Positions 1 through 5,414 of a stretch of 7,359 nucleotides of DNA are shown one piece after another. Each line of letters begins with the position of its first letter. The stretch's first letter is position 1. The translations under genes and the position numbers were made by a program. The notes beneath the pieces were generated by a model that did no database searches, was not told the DNA's origin, and saw nothing but the letters and a program-made list of their open reading frames with translations. This stretch comes from Paraclostridium ghonii (lineage in GTDB: Bacteria; Bacillota; Clostridia; Peptostreptococcales; Peptostreptococcaceae), in assembly GCF_023653455.1 (NCBI RefSeq), contig NZ_JAKEDR010000174.1, positions 1 to 7,359 of the forward strand. The letters run 5' to 3'.

Positions 1-16
1 GTTATATGACATACTT

Positions 17-23
17 AAGGTGG
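17..23 (+). promoter_or_regulatory. Ribosome-binding site of the HEVGH protein gene
   Basis: AAGGTGG lies 7 bases before the ATG at 31 and differs from the ideal AAGGAGG at one base. The GTG inside this stretch is out of frame, so the ATG at 31 is the only sensible start. No promoter can be judged because only 30 bases lie upstream in the window, so the gene could also be the last member of an operon that begins outside it. Confidence 0.75.
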
Positions 24-30
24 TGAATAC

Positions 31-699
31 ATGGATAATGTTGATAATATTTTAGTCAATAAGATTTTACTTTCTTATGAAGAGTTAGGTGAAAAGAAAA
101 TAATAAAAGAAATTGTAAAAAGTGTAAATGTTAATAAGAAATTATATATGCTATATTTTAAGAAAAAATTCATACCTATATGCACTCTGCCTAGATTGAG
201 AATTATACTTGTTTCAAAGCATGGATTCGTATCTTTTTGTTATAATTTTTTTTCATTTCTACACTCCAAAAATATTTTTTTAAATATATCTAATAAAAAT
301 ATTTTTTCTATTGCTAAATTTGTTATATATCATGAGGTTGGTCATATACTAGATTCAAGCATAGATGCTAGTAGAGTTGAGTATAGTAAGTTGATTAAAA
401 CATTTATAAATAAACTTATTGAATATGACATAGACATAGATATAGAAAACCTTCATAAGAAAAGCCTACCAGTAGATTTAGAAGAGTGTATTATAGATTT
501 AAAGAAAAATCTTATAAATAGAGAATCTGTAGCTTGGTCTATAGCTTATAAACTTATAGACTTTCAAGATAAGAATGAACAGTTTATTTTTGATAACATG
601 AGGGAGTATGCCTTAGCTACTTATAACTTTGGCAATATTAAAAACATTATAAGCGAAAATAACATAGATGTTTTTCTAAAATACAAAAGAGTTGTATAA
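31..699 (+). CDS. Putative zinc metallopeptidase-like protein (HEVGH motif), function unknown
   Basis: I do not recognise a named family. The protein has 222 residues, is rich in Lys, Ile and Asn, and has no signal peptide or clear membrane span, so it is probably cytoplasmic. Residues 101-105 read HEVGH within a hydrophobic helix-like stretch (FVIYHEVGHILD), the HExxH form that supplies two zinc-binding histidines and the catalytic Glu102. A candidate third ligand is Glu165 in NRESVAWSIAYKL, about 60 residues downstream. The E-x-x-x-A-W pattern resembles the third-ligand helix of gluzincin-type peptidases such as ImmA/IrrE-like proteins. A later MREYALATY stretch (190-198) fits a C-terminal helix of such small peptidases. 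Residues 1-90 show no recognisable domain. ImmA/IrrE proteins often have a shorter gap to the third ligand and a nearby repressor gene; no partner is visible here. The gene faces the autolysin gene and shares its terminator. That it is a metallopeptidase is inference; that it is a real gene is well supported by its length and SD. Confidence 0.8.
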   Translation: MDNVDNILVNKILLSYEELGEKKIIKEIVKSVNVNKKLYMLYFKKKFIPICTLPRLRIILVSKHGFVSFCYNFFSFLHSKNIFLNISNKNIFSIAKFVIYHEVGHILDSSIDASRVEYSKLIKTFINKLIEYDIDIDIENLHKKSLPVDLEECIIDLKKNLINRESVAWSIAYKLIDFQDKNEQFIFDNMREYALATYNFGNIKNIISENNIDVFLKYKRVV

Positions 700-730
700 A
701 AAAATGAGGATAAAAAATCCTCATTTTTTT
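698..730. terminator. Bidirectional intrinsic terminator between convergent genes
   Basis: The arm AAAAAATGAGGA pairs perfectly with TCCTCATTTTTT around the 7-base loop TAAAAAA (711-717). The T run follows the hairpin on the plus strand, and the A run serves the same role on the minus strand. The stop codon of the plus-strand gene (697-699) and the stop of the autolysin gene (729-731) both lie at the edges of the stem, so one element ends both transcripts. Confidence 0.9.
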
Positions 731-2924
731 ACTTTTTGTGAACTGGTAATTCATATACTAAATTACTAGGATTATCATACATACCTACTAATTTATTCAT
801 TACTCCTGATATAGCATTTGCCCAATTTACATCTGTAGCATATTGATGCCATAAGTAATCATAACTCCATCTCATTTTATATAAAGTATTTTGTCCATAT
901 TTACCATTATGTACATAATTTGAAGCTAGCCATTTAGCAGATCCATCTATAGTTTTTTCAACACTTGTCCATCCATTTTTATATGCAGCTTCGGCTCCTG
1001 ATAAGTTTGCAGTACCATCAAATGCGCCTATTCCAAAGAAATTGTAAACCTTAACAGGTTGTGGTAGTGGCTTTCCTTGGTATGATTTTAAAACCTGACC
1101 TTGTGCAAGAGTAGATTTCCCATATCCAGTTTCAAGCATACAGTGCCCTACTAAATATACTACATCTATATTATAATTTTTAGCTGCATTTATAAAAGCT
1201 TGCCCTTGATTATAAAAAACTTTAGTTCCACCTGAAGCAGGACTTAAACTATTTAAATACCCATTTAATTCACTTGCAGTTATTCCAGTACTGTATCTAT
1301 CTAATCTTAAAAATTGTAACATACTACTTTTACTACCTGTGAAATTACTTGGGTTTATATAGTGTTCTATTTCCGATTTACTTGCTTGTGCAAATCCACG
1401 TGAAGATATCACATTTCCATTTCCTTTGCTTGCTTGTTGATTAACATGTTGAGTTAATGTATAGCTTACAGGTTTATTGTTGACAGTAGCTCCACCTACA
1501 ATAGCCGAACTACCTCCTCCACCTGTGCTTCCACCACTATAATCTTTTAAATATGAACTTGATACATATCCTTCTTTTCCATTATATTTAATTTTTGACC
1601 ACCCATTACTTTCTGATATTACCTCTACTGTTTCATTCTGCTTTAATGATCCTATTATGCTGTTACTTGTTGATGGCCCACTTCTTACATTTAGTGATGT
1701 TACTGTTACTACCTTACTCTTACTTGCTGGTGGCTTTATATTTTGATTTCCTCCATCACTATAATCTTTTAAATATGAACTTGATACATATCCTTCTTTT
1801 CCATTATATTTAATTTTTGACCATCCATTACTTTCTGATATTACTTCTACTTTTTCATTTTGCTTTAATGATCCTATTACACTACTATTTGTTGATGCCC
1901 CACTTCTTACATTTAGTGATGTTGCTGTTACTACTTTGGTCTTACTTGGTGTTGGTGTTGGACTTGGATTTGTACTTCCCCCGCTATAATCTTTTAAATA
2001 TGAACTTGATACATATCCTTCTCTTCCATTATATTTAATTTTTGACCATCCATTACTTTCTGATATTACTTCTACCTTTTCATTTTGCTTTAATGATCCT
2101 ATTACACTACTATTTGTTGATGCCCCACTTCTTACATTTAGTGATGTTGCTGTTACTACTTTGGTCTTACTTGGTGCTGGCGTTGGAGTCGGATTTGTAC
2201 TTCCTCCGCTATAATCTTTTAAATATGAACTTGATACATACCCATCTCTTCCATTATATTTAATTTTTGACCATCCATTACTTTCTGATATTACTTCTAT
2301 TTTTTCATTTTGCTTTAATGATCCTATTACACTGTTACTTGTTGATGGTCCACTTCTTACATTTAGTGATGTTACTGTTACTATTTTAGTTTTATTCACT
2401 GTTTTACTTTCATATGTATTGATATTTTCATTTGATTTCCTACTTGAATTTGCCTTATTTTCATTTGATAAGAATTCACTTGAAACATATCCTATTCTTC
2501 CATCGTATTTAATCTTTGCCCATCCATTACTTTCTGATATTACCTCTACTTCAGTTCCTTTTTTTATTTTAACTATTACTCTATAGCTTGTTGATGCCCC
2601 ACTTCTAACGTTAAGCGTATCAGCTGTAACGGTTTTTTTTAATCCTGATTGGTTCGTTTCATCACTGTTAATTTTTATATAGTCACTAGAAGCCCAACCA
2701 ACATTTCCGTTTACTGCTTTTATTTTATGCCATCCATCTTTGCTTTCCAGTATAGTTACTTTTTCATTTTTCTTAAGAGAAAAAAGCATAGGACTTCCTG
2801 TCGATGGCTCACTTCTTACATTTAACGATGTTGCTGTTACTATACCTTCTTGATTAGATGCAAATACATTTGTAGCTGTAAATGGCATAAGCGCTAATGT
2901 CGCCATTGTTATTTTTTTATTCAA
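729..2924 (-). CDS. Secreted cell-wall endo-beta-N-acetylglucosaminidase (autolysin) with six SH3b repeats
   Basis: This 731-residue exported protein should hydrolyse the GlcNAc-MurNAc bonds of peptidoglycan during cell separation or wall turnover. Residues 1-22 form a signal peptide (basic MNKK, hydrophobic core, cleavage after NVFA). Six bacterial SH3 (SH3_3) domains follow at about 27-85, 97-153, 180-237, 254-311, 329-386 and 403-460, each with the LNVRS...STxS...NGWxKI...GYVSS pattern; such domains bind the wall. Linkers rich in Thr-Pro and then Gly lead to a C-terminal glucosaminidase domain (GH73-like, about 565-725). The catalytic Glu is probably Glu598 in GHCMLETGYGKS, and YNFFGIGAFDG is typical of the fold. 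The architecture resembles the clostridial autolysin Acp, which is known to carry many SH3_3 domains. I chose the TTG at 2924 because the SD lies 5 bases upstream and the signal peptide then begins correctly. An upstream in-frame ATG at 2999 would place about 25 residues before it and has no SD. The gene appears to be transcribed alone. Confidence 0.93.
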   Translation of the reverse strand: MNKKITMATLALMPFTATNVFASNQEGIVTATSLNVRSEPSTGSPMLFSLKKNEKVTILESKDGWHKIKAVNGNVGWASSDYIKINSDETNQSGLKKTVTADTLNVRSGASTSYRVIVKIKKGTEVEVISESNGWAKIKYDGRIGYVSSEFLSNENKANSSRKSNENINTYESKTVNKTKIVTVTSLNVRSGPSTSNSVIGSLKQNEKIEVISESNGWSKIKYNGRDGYVSSSYLKDYSGGSTNPTPTPAPSKTKVVTATSLNVRSGASTNSSVIGSLKQNEKVEVISESNGWSKIKYNGREGYVSSSYLKDYSGGSTNPSPTPTPSKTKVVTATSLNVRSGASTNSSVIGSLKQNEKVEVISESNGWSKIKYNGKEGYVSSSYLKDYSDGGNQNIKPPASKSKVVTVTSLNVRSGPSTSNSIIGSLKQNETVEVISESNGWSKIKYNGKEGYVSSSYLKDYSGGSTGGGGSSAIVGGATVNNKPVSYTLTQHVNQQASKGNGNVISSRGFAQASKSEIEHYINPSNFTGSKSSMLQFLRLDRYSTGITASELNGYLNSLSPASGGTKVFYNQGQAFINAAKNYNIDVVYLVGHCMLETGYGKSTLAQGQVLKSYQGKPLPQPVKVYNFFGIGAFDGTANLSGAEAAYKNGWTSVEKTIDGSAKWLASNYVHNGKYGQNTLYKMRWSYDYLWHQYATDVNWANAISGVMNKLVGMYDNPSNLVYELPVHKK
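1530..2393 (-). repeat. Tandem 222-225 bp repeats encoding SH3b domains 3-6
   Basis: Four head-to-tail units run in the direction of the gene: 2393-2169, 2168-1944, 1943-1722 and 1721-1530 (the last lacks the Thr-Pro linker). Compared by eye, the middle two units differ at only about seven of 225 bases, including synonymous sites, so duplication or gene conversion is recent. SH3b domains 1 and 2, upstream at about 2470-2850, belong to the same family but are clearly diverged and lie outside the near-identical block. The unit is a domain plus its linker, so whole units could be gained or lost in frame. Confidence 0.95.
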
Positions 2925-2929
2925 CAAAT

Positions 2930-2939
2930 CTCCCCCCTT
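2930..2939 (-). promoter_or_regulatory. Shine-Dalgarno deciding the TTG start of the autolysin
   Basis: On the minus strand AAGGGGGGAG ends 5 bases before the second of two adjacent TTG codons (2924-2922). The first TTG (2927-2925) would be only 2 bases from the SD, too close for normal initiation. The SD contains a run of six G. Confidence 0.8.
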
Positions 2940-2990
2940 ATTTAAATTAATTTTTAGATTTATATTTAATATACGACCAGTTATTTTTAT

Positions 2991-3019
2991 ATTAAACACA
3001 AATAGTTAAAATTTTGTAA
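2991..3019 (-). promoter_or_regulatory. Weak candidate promoter for the autolysin gene
   Basis: On the minus strand TTACAA (3019-3014) and TTTAAT (2996-2991) are separated by 17 bases. The -10 matches five of six consensus positions, the -35 only three. This would give a leader of roughly 60 bases. The region is so AT-rich that similar matches arise by chance; a different sigma factor or a regulator may be involved. Confidence 0.3.
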
Positions 3020-3047
3020 CTTTTACCATATTTTTATAATTGCATAC

Positions 3048-3072
3048 AAAAAAAGATGGGTAATCCCATCTT
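3048..3072 (-). terminator. Intrinsic terminator of the cupin gene
   Basis: Read on the minus strand, AAGATGGG, loop ATTA and CCCATCTT form a perfect 8-bp stem with a run of T following. The stem begins 1 base after the cupin stop codon (3076-3074). It separates the cupin transcript from the autolysin gene, which therefore needs its own promoter in the roughly 120 bases between. Confidence 0.93.
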
Positions 3073-3073
3073 C

Positions 3074-3421
3074 TTAATCATTTATAACTATTGCTATTAA
3101 TTCTAATTCTTCATCTCCAGTATTTTCTAGATAATGAGATTGTCCATCTGTAGTGTAAACAACATCTCCTGATCCAATAGGTTGCATAAATCCACCATCT
3201 AAAACTCTACCTTCACCTTTAATTATATAATATACCTCAAAATCATTTGTATGCTCATGGACTCCTATAGATGCTCCTGGTTCTAAAACTAATCTTGAAA
3301 TTAACTTAGCTTTATTTTTCAGCTCTTTTCCTTCAATCAAATGATACATAGTAGTAATTCCTCTACCATCCCTTAGGTTTTTAACTTTGTTTTCAGTTAA
3401 CTCCTGTGGTCTTTTTATCAT
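3074..3421 (-). CDS. Small single-domain cupin protein
   Basis: This 115-residue soluble protein is one cupin beta-barrel with little else. Motif 1 is seen at residues 49-70 (GASIGVHEHTNDFEVYYIIKG) with metal ligands His55, His57 and Glu62. Motif 2 is at 83-100 with His96 and Asn100. All four usual metal ligands are present, so it probably binds a divalent metal. The usual Pro-Pro-Gly before the last His is replaced by Thr-Asp-Gly. Stand-alone cupins of this size include sugar-binding, isomerase-like and dioxygenase-like proteins; the sequence does not tell the substrate or whether it is an enzyme. The start ATG has a G-rich SD (GGGGGG, 3435-3430) 8 bases upstream. The gene has a strong terminator of its own but only a weak A/T stem separates it from prsA upstream, so it may be expressed both from its own promoter and by readthrough. 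Confidence 0.9.
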   Translation of the reverse strand: MIKRPQELTENKVKNLRDGRGITTMYHLIEGKELKNKAKLISRLVLEPGASIGVHEHTNDFEVYYIIKGEGRVLDGGFMQPIGSGDVVYTTDGQSHYLENTGDEELELIAIVIND

Positions 3422-3433
3422 TTAAATCGCCCC

Positions 3434-3486
3434 CCTGTATATGCTTACTATAATTTTATCACATTTATAAATCATAGTGATACAGG
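3434..3486 (-). repeat. Nested inverted repeats upstream of the cupin gene
   Basis: CCTGTAT (3434-3440) and ATACAGG (3480-3486) are perfect inverted copies spanning the whole gap before the cupin gene. The arm nearer the gene overlaps the start of its SD. A second inverted pair, TATCAC (3457-3462) and GTGATA (3477-3482), surrounds the palindrome ATTTATAAAT (3463-3472) and overlaps the putative promoter. The second pair looks like an operator; the first could form an RNA stem only in transcripts coming from prsA. Both roles are inference. Confidence 0.4.
3453..3461 (-). promoter_or_regulatory. Candidate extended -10 promoter of the cupin gene
   Basis: Minus-strand TGATAAAAT matches the TGnTATAAT extended -10 form at all but one position. 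No good -35 lies 17 bases further upstream (ATCACT), which extended -10 promoters can tolerate. Transcription would start near 3446, giving a leader of about 25 bases that contains the SD but not the upstream arm of the long inverted repeat. Confidence 0.4.
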
Positions 3487-3505
3487 AAGATACATTTTAA
3501 AAAAT

Positions 3506-4504
3506 TTATTTTTTAACTTCTACTTCATATTCTTTTGTTAACTTATCAATTAAATCATTTTGCTTGTTTAATACTAAATCCTCTTTTAATTTATCTTTTG
3601 CCTCATCAAAGGCCATTTCTTTTTCACCTGTTTTCTTTATTATATGATATCCATATTGAGTTTCAACTACCTCTGTATATACTTGACTATTATTTAAGCT
3701 AAATGCAGCTTTTTCAAATTCAGACACCATATCTCCTTTTCCAAAATAGCCTAAATCTCCTCCTTTTTCAGCGCTTCCATCTTCAGAGTGCTTTTTAGCT
3801 AATTGGGCAAAATCTTCTCCTTCTAATGCCTTTTTAAGTATATCTTCTGCTAACTTTTTATTTTCTTTTAACTTAGATTCATCCAATTTCGCTCCATTTT
3901 CATCAGTATTTTTTATTAGTATATGGGATGCACTTATTTGTTTAAAATCTTTTTTGTTTTTGTTGTAATATTCCTCAACTTCTTTATCACTTACTTGACT
4001 TTTTTCTTCTATATATTTCGCTGCTACAGCTTCTTTTTCTATAGCTTTTCTCATTTCTTCTTTAGTAAGTCCAAATTGTTTTAAATATTCATCTTCATCT
4101 AGTCTAAATGTTTTAGACATAGTAGCCATATACGTGTTGTATTGCTCATCTATTACTTTATCATCAAGTTTAAAGTTATTCTTAGTAGCATCTTTATATA
4201 ACATTTCTGTCGTTACTATATGATCTATCGCATTTTGTTCATAATAATCTATCTGTTCATCAGTCATTTTATCTTTTCCATTCATATAAAATAAAGGTTC
4301 CATTACATTCTTTAATTCTTTTTCTGTTATTTTTGTATCTCCAACAGTTGCAATAAGCTTATTATCACTATAGTGCCTACTAGTAGCTGGTAAATCTCTT
4401 CCTTTTCCTTTTCCCACATAAAAACCTGCTGCCCCTACTCCAATCACTAAGATTCCTGCAATTATCCATACTTTTTTATTTATATGTTTCTTTTCTTTAT
4501 CCAT
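3506..4504 (-). CDS. prsA: PrsA-type extracytoplasmic foldase (parvulin peptidyl-prolyl isomerase), membrane-anchored
   Basis: PrsA catalyses cis-trans isomerisation of prolyl bonds and assists folding of proteins just after secretion, on the outer face of the membrane. The 332-residue protein starts with a basic segment (MDKEKKHINKK) and one hydrophobic helix at about 12-31. Residues 48-185 are a charged helical chaperone region like the SurA/PrsA N-terminal domain. Residues 188-292 are a parvulin domain with ASHILIKN (His194), DFAQLAKKHSEDGSAEKGGDLGYFG (231-255, broken here only by reading) and TQYGYHIIKK (His287). A charged helix ends the protein. Classical PrsA is a lipoprotein anchored through a lipobox Cys; here there is no Cys anywhere, so the N-terminal helix is probably an uncleaved anchor or a normal signal peptide. 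The neighbouring autolysin is a plausible client but that is inference. An AGGAGGT SD precedes the ATG at an unusually long distance, and a structured leader lies upstream. Confidence 0.9.
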   Translation of the reverse strand: MDKEKKHINKKVWIIAGILVIGVGAAGFYVGKGKGRDLPATSRHYSDNKLIATVGDTKITEKELKNVMEPLFYMNGKDKMTDEQIDYYEQNAIDHIVTTEMLYKDATKNNFKLDDKVIDEQYNTYMATMSKTFRLDEDEYLKQFGLTKEEMRKAIEKEAVAAKYIEEKSQVSDKEVEEYYNKNKKDFKQISASHILIKNTDENGAKLDESKLKENKKLAEDILKKALEGEDFAQLAKKHSEDGSAEKGGDLGYFGKGDMVSEFEKAAFSLNNSQVYTEVVETQYGYHIIKKTGEKEMAFDEAKDKLKEDLVLNKQNDLIDKLTKEYEVEVKK

Positions 4505-4516
4505 GATTTTTAAAGT

Positions 4517-4523
4517 ACCTCCT
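4517..4523 (-). promoter_or_regulatory. Shine-Dalgarno of prsA with long spacing
   Basis: Minus-strand AGGAGGT is a perfect SD, but 13 bases separate its GGAGG core from the ATG at 4504; 5-10 is usual. No ATG, GTG or TTG in the right frame lies between. The start is therefore accepted, with possibly reduced initiation efficiency. Confidence 0.7.
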
Positions 4524-4557
4524 AAAATTTATTTTTCAATTAAACTTTACATTATAA

Positions 4558-4588
4558 ATATGAATTCCATATGAATGACAAATCATTC
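4558..4588 (-). promoter_or_regulatory. Two small hairpins in the prsA leader
   Basis: GAATGA-N4-TCATTC (4573-4588) and ATATG-N5-CATAT (4558-4572) are inverted repeats with perfect arms located between the candidate promoter and the SD. They would fold in the leader RNA of about 90 bases, or serve as protein-binding sites on DNA. Neither is followed by a T run on the minus strand that would make a terminator. No known riboswitch class is recognised. Confidence 0.45.
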
Positions 4589-4600
4589 CAGTACATGTTA

Positions 4601-4627
4601 ATTATAGCCCATTCGTATTCACAGCAA
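4601..4627 (-). promoter_or_regulatory. Candidate promoter of prsA
   Basis: A perfect minus-strand TATAAT (4606-4601) lies downstream of the GNAT terminator. TTGCTG (4627-4622) precedes it with a short 15-base spacer. Transcription would begin near 4594 and give a leader of about 90 bases. The short spacer suggests a weak or activator-dependent promoter. Confidence 0.45.
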
Positions 4628-4653
4628 GTATATATTTTTAATTATTAATAATC

Positions 4654-4684
4654 AAAAAAAGTATGAATTAAATTCATACTTTTT
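4654..4684. terminator. Intrinsic terminator of the GNAT gene
   Basis: GTATGAATT and AATTCATAC (4661-4679) are inverted copies, flanked by a run of seven A on one side and five T on the other. On the minus strand this gives a hairpin followed by a T run about 20 bases after the GNAT stop codon. The A and T flanks make it potentially active in both directions. Confidence 0.85.
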
Positions 4685-4702
4685 GGGATTATTAAAATAT
4701 AA

Positions 4703-5287
4703 TTAATCTAAATATCTTGATAATATATAACCTTTTCTATATAACTCATATATATCACACTTTATAACCTTTGTCTTATTTGAATTTTTTATTTTTTTAT
4801 CATATGTTTTTACATATTTAAACCCTAGACTTTCTAAAGACTTTTTAGTTCTTGGATTTTCTTCATACGTAGTAGCTGTAAGCTTTTCTAAATTTAAAAC
4901 TTTAAATCCATACATTAAAGAATACCTAGTTAATTCTGTGGCTATATCACCTCCCCAATACAGAGGATTTATACATATACCAATTTCAGCTTCTTTATCT
5001 TTCCTAGAAACATTGTTAAGCCCTATATTTCCTATTAACTTTTTATTTTTTTTATCTACTATAGCCCAATGATTTACATTCCCTTTCTTATAGCTACCTA
5101 TAAAGTAATTTCTTATAAATCTTTTTGTTTCAGCTATTGATTTATGAGCTTTTATGGGAAGATATTTTACTACCTTGTCCTGACTATAGTATTCAAACAT
5201 ACTCATTGCATCTTCTATACATATAGGTCTTAATATATATTTGTCTGTTTCGATTATTTTCATTTGAGGATATATAGAATCTTCCAT
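4703..5287 (-). CDS. GNAT family N-acetyltransferase, RimJ/RimL type
   Basis: This 194-residue cytoplasmic protein should transfer an acetyl group from acetyl-CoA to an amine. It has the Acetyltransf_3 layout: ILRPICIEDAMSMFEYY (18-34) at the start, a central strand pair WAIVDKKNKKLIGNIGL (74-90), EIGICINPLYWGGDIATEL (101-119) for acetyl-CoA binding, and the C-terminal ENPRTKKSLESLGFKYV (143-159) typical of RimJ/RimL-like enzymes. Family members usually show YWGKGYATEA at the cofactor loop; here it is YWGGDIATEL, so the second Gly of the pattern is displaced. The family includes ribosomal-protein acetylases and enzymes acting on antibiotics or small amines, and the target cannot be read here. 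AAGGAGG (5303-5297) lies 9 bases before the ATG at 5287. Another ATG (5294) lies closer but is in a different frame. Only a weak TATAAA-like -10 (5327-5322) is seen upstream. The gene is bounded by terminators on both sides, so it is probably transcribed alone. Confidence 0.88.
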   Translation of the reverse strand: MEDSIYPQMKIIETDKYILRPICIEDAMSMFEYYSQDKVVKYLPIKAHKSIAETKRFIRNYFIGSYKKGNVNHWAIVDKKNKKLIGNIGLNNVSRKDKEAEIGICINPLYWGGDIATELTRYSLMYGFKVLNLEKLTATTYEENPRTKKSLESLGFKYVKTYDKKIKNSNKTKVIKCDIYELYRKGYILSRYLD

Positions 5288-5360
5288 TAATCATGCCCTC
5301 CTTAAAATAAACTAATACTACTTTATATGCATATATGTTTTTAATCTTTAATCTATGTAT

Positions 5361-5405
5361 AAAAAAAGGTATAAAATAAATATTTTTCATACTTATCTTA
5401 TACCT
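5361..5405 (-). terminator. Intrinsic terminator of the ABC transporter gene
   Basis: On the minus strand AGGTATAAGATAA (5405-5393) pairs with TTATTTTATACCT (5379-5367) over 13 bp with one G-U pair, leaving a 13-base loop. A run of seven T follows (5367-5361). The hairpin starts about 10 bases after the stop codon. Confidence 0.9.
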
Positions 5406-5414
5406 CGTTATTAT

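Noticed and set aside
1595..2263. Three plus-strand open frames of 72-73 codons that resemble each other
   Set aside because: They lie antisense to the SH3b repeats and repeat with the same period of about 225 bases. They are shadows of the real gene, with no plausible SD and leucine-rich low-complexity translation.
1530..2393. CRISPR array
   Set aside because: The repeats are about 225 bases, contiguous and protein-coding, with no short repeat-spacer alternation.
3497..3516. A/T palindrome TTAAAAAA-TTTA-TTTTTTAA at the prsA stop codon as a terminator
   Set aside because: The stem has no G-C pair and contains the stop codon in its loop. It is too weak to call a terminator, though it may slow readthrough slightly.
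4505..4653. Known riboswitch or T-box upstream of prsA
   Set aside because: No conserved riboswitch or T-box core motif is recognisable, and the hairpins are not followed by a terminator.
5193..5390. 65-codon minus-strand frame overlapping the GNAT start
   Set aside because: Its start falls within the ABC terminator hairpin and most of it overlaps the GNAT gene, which has the better SD and a recognisable family.
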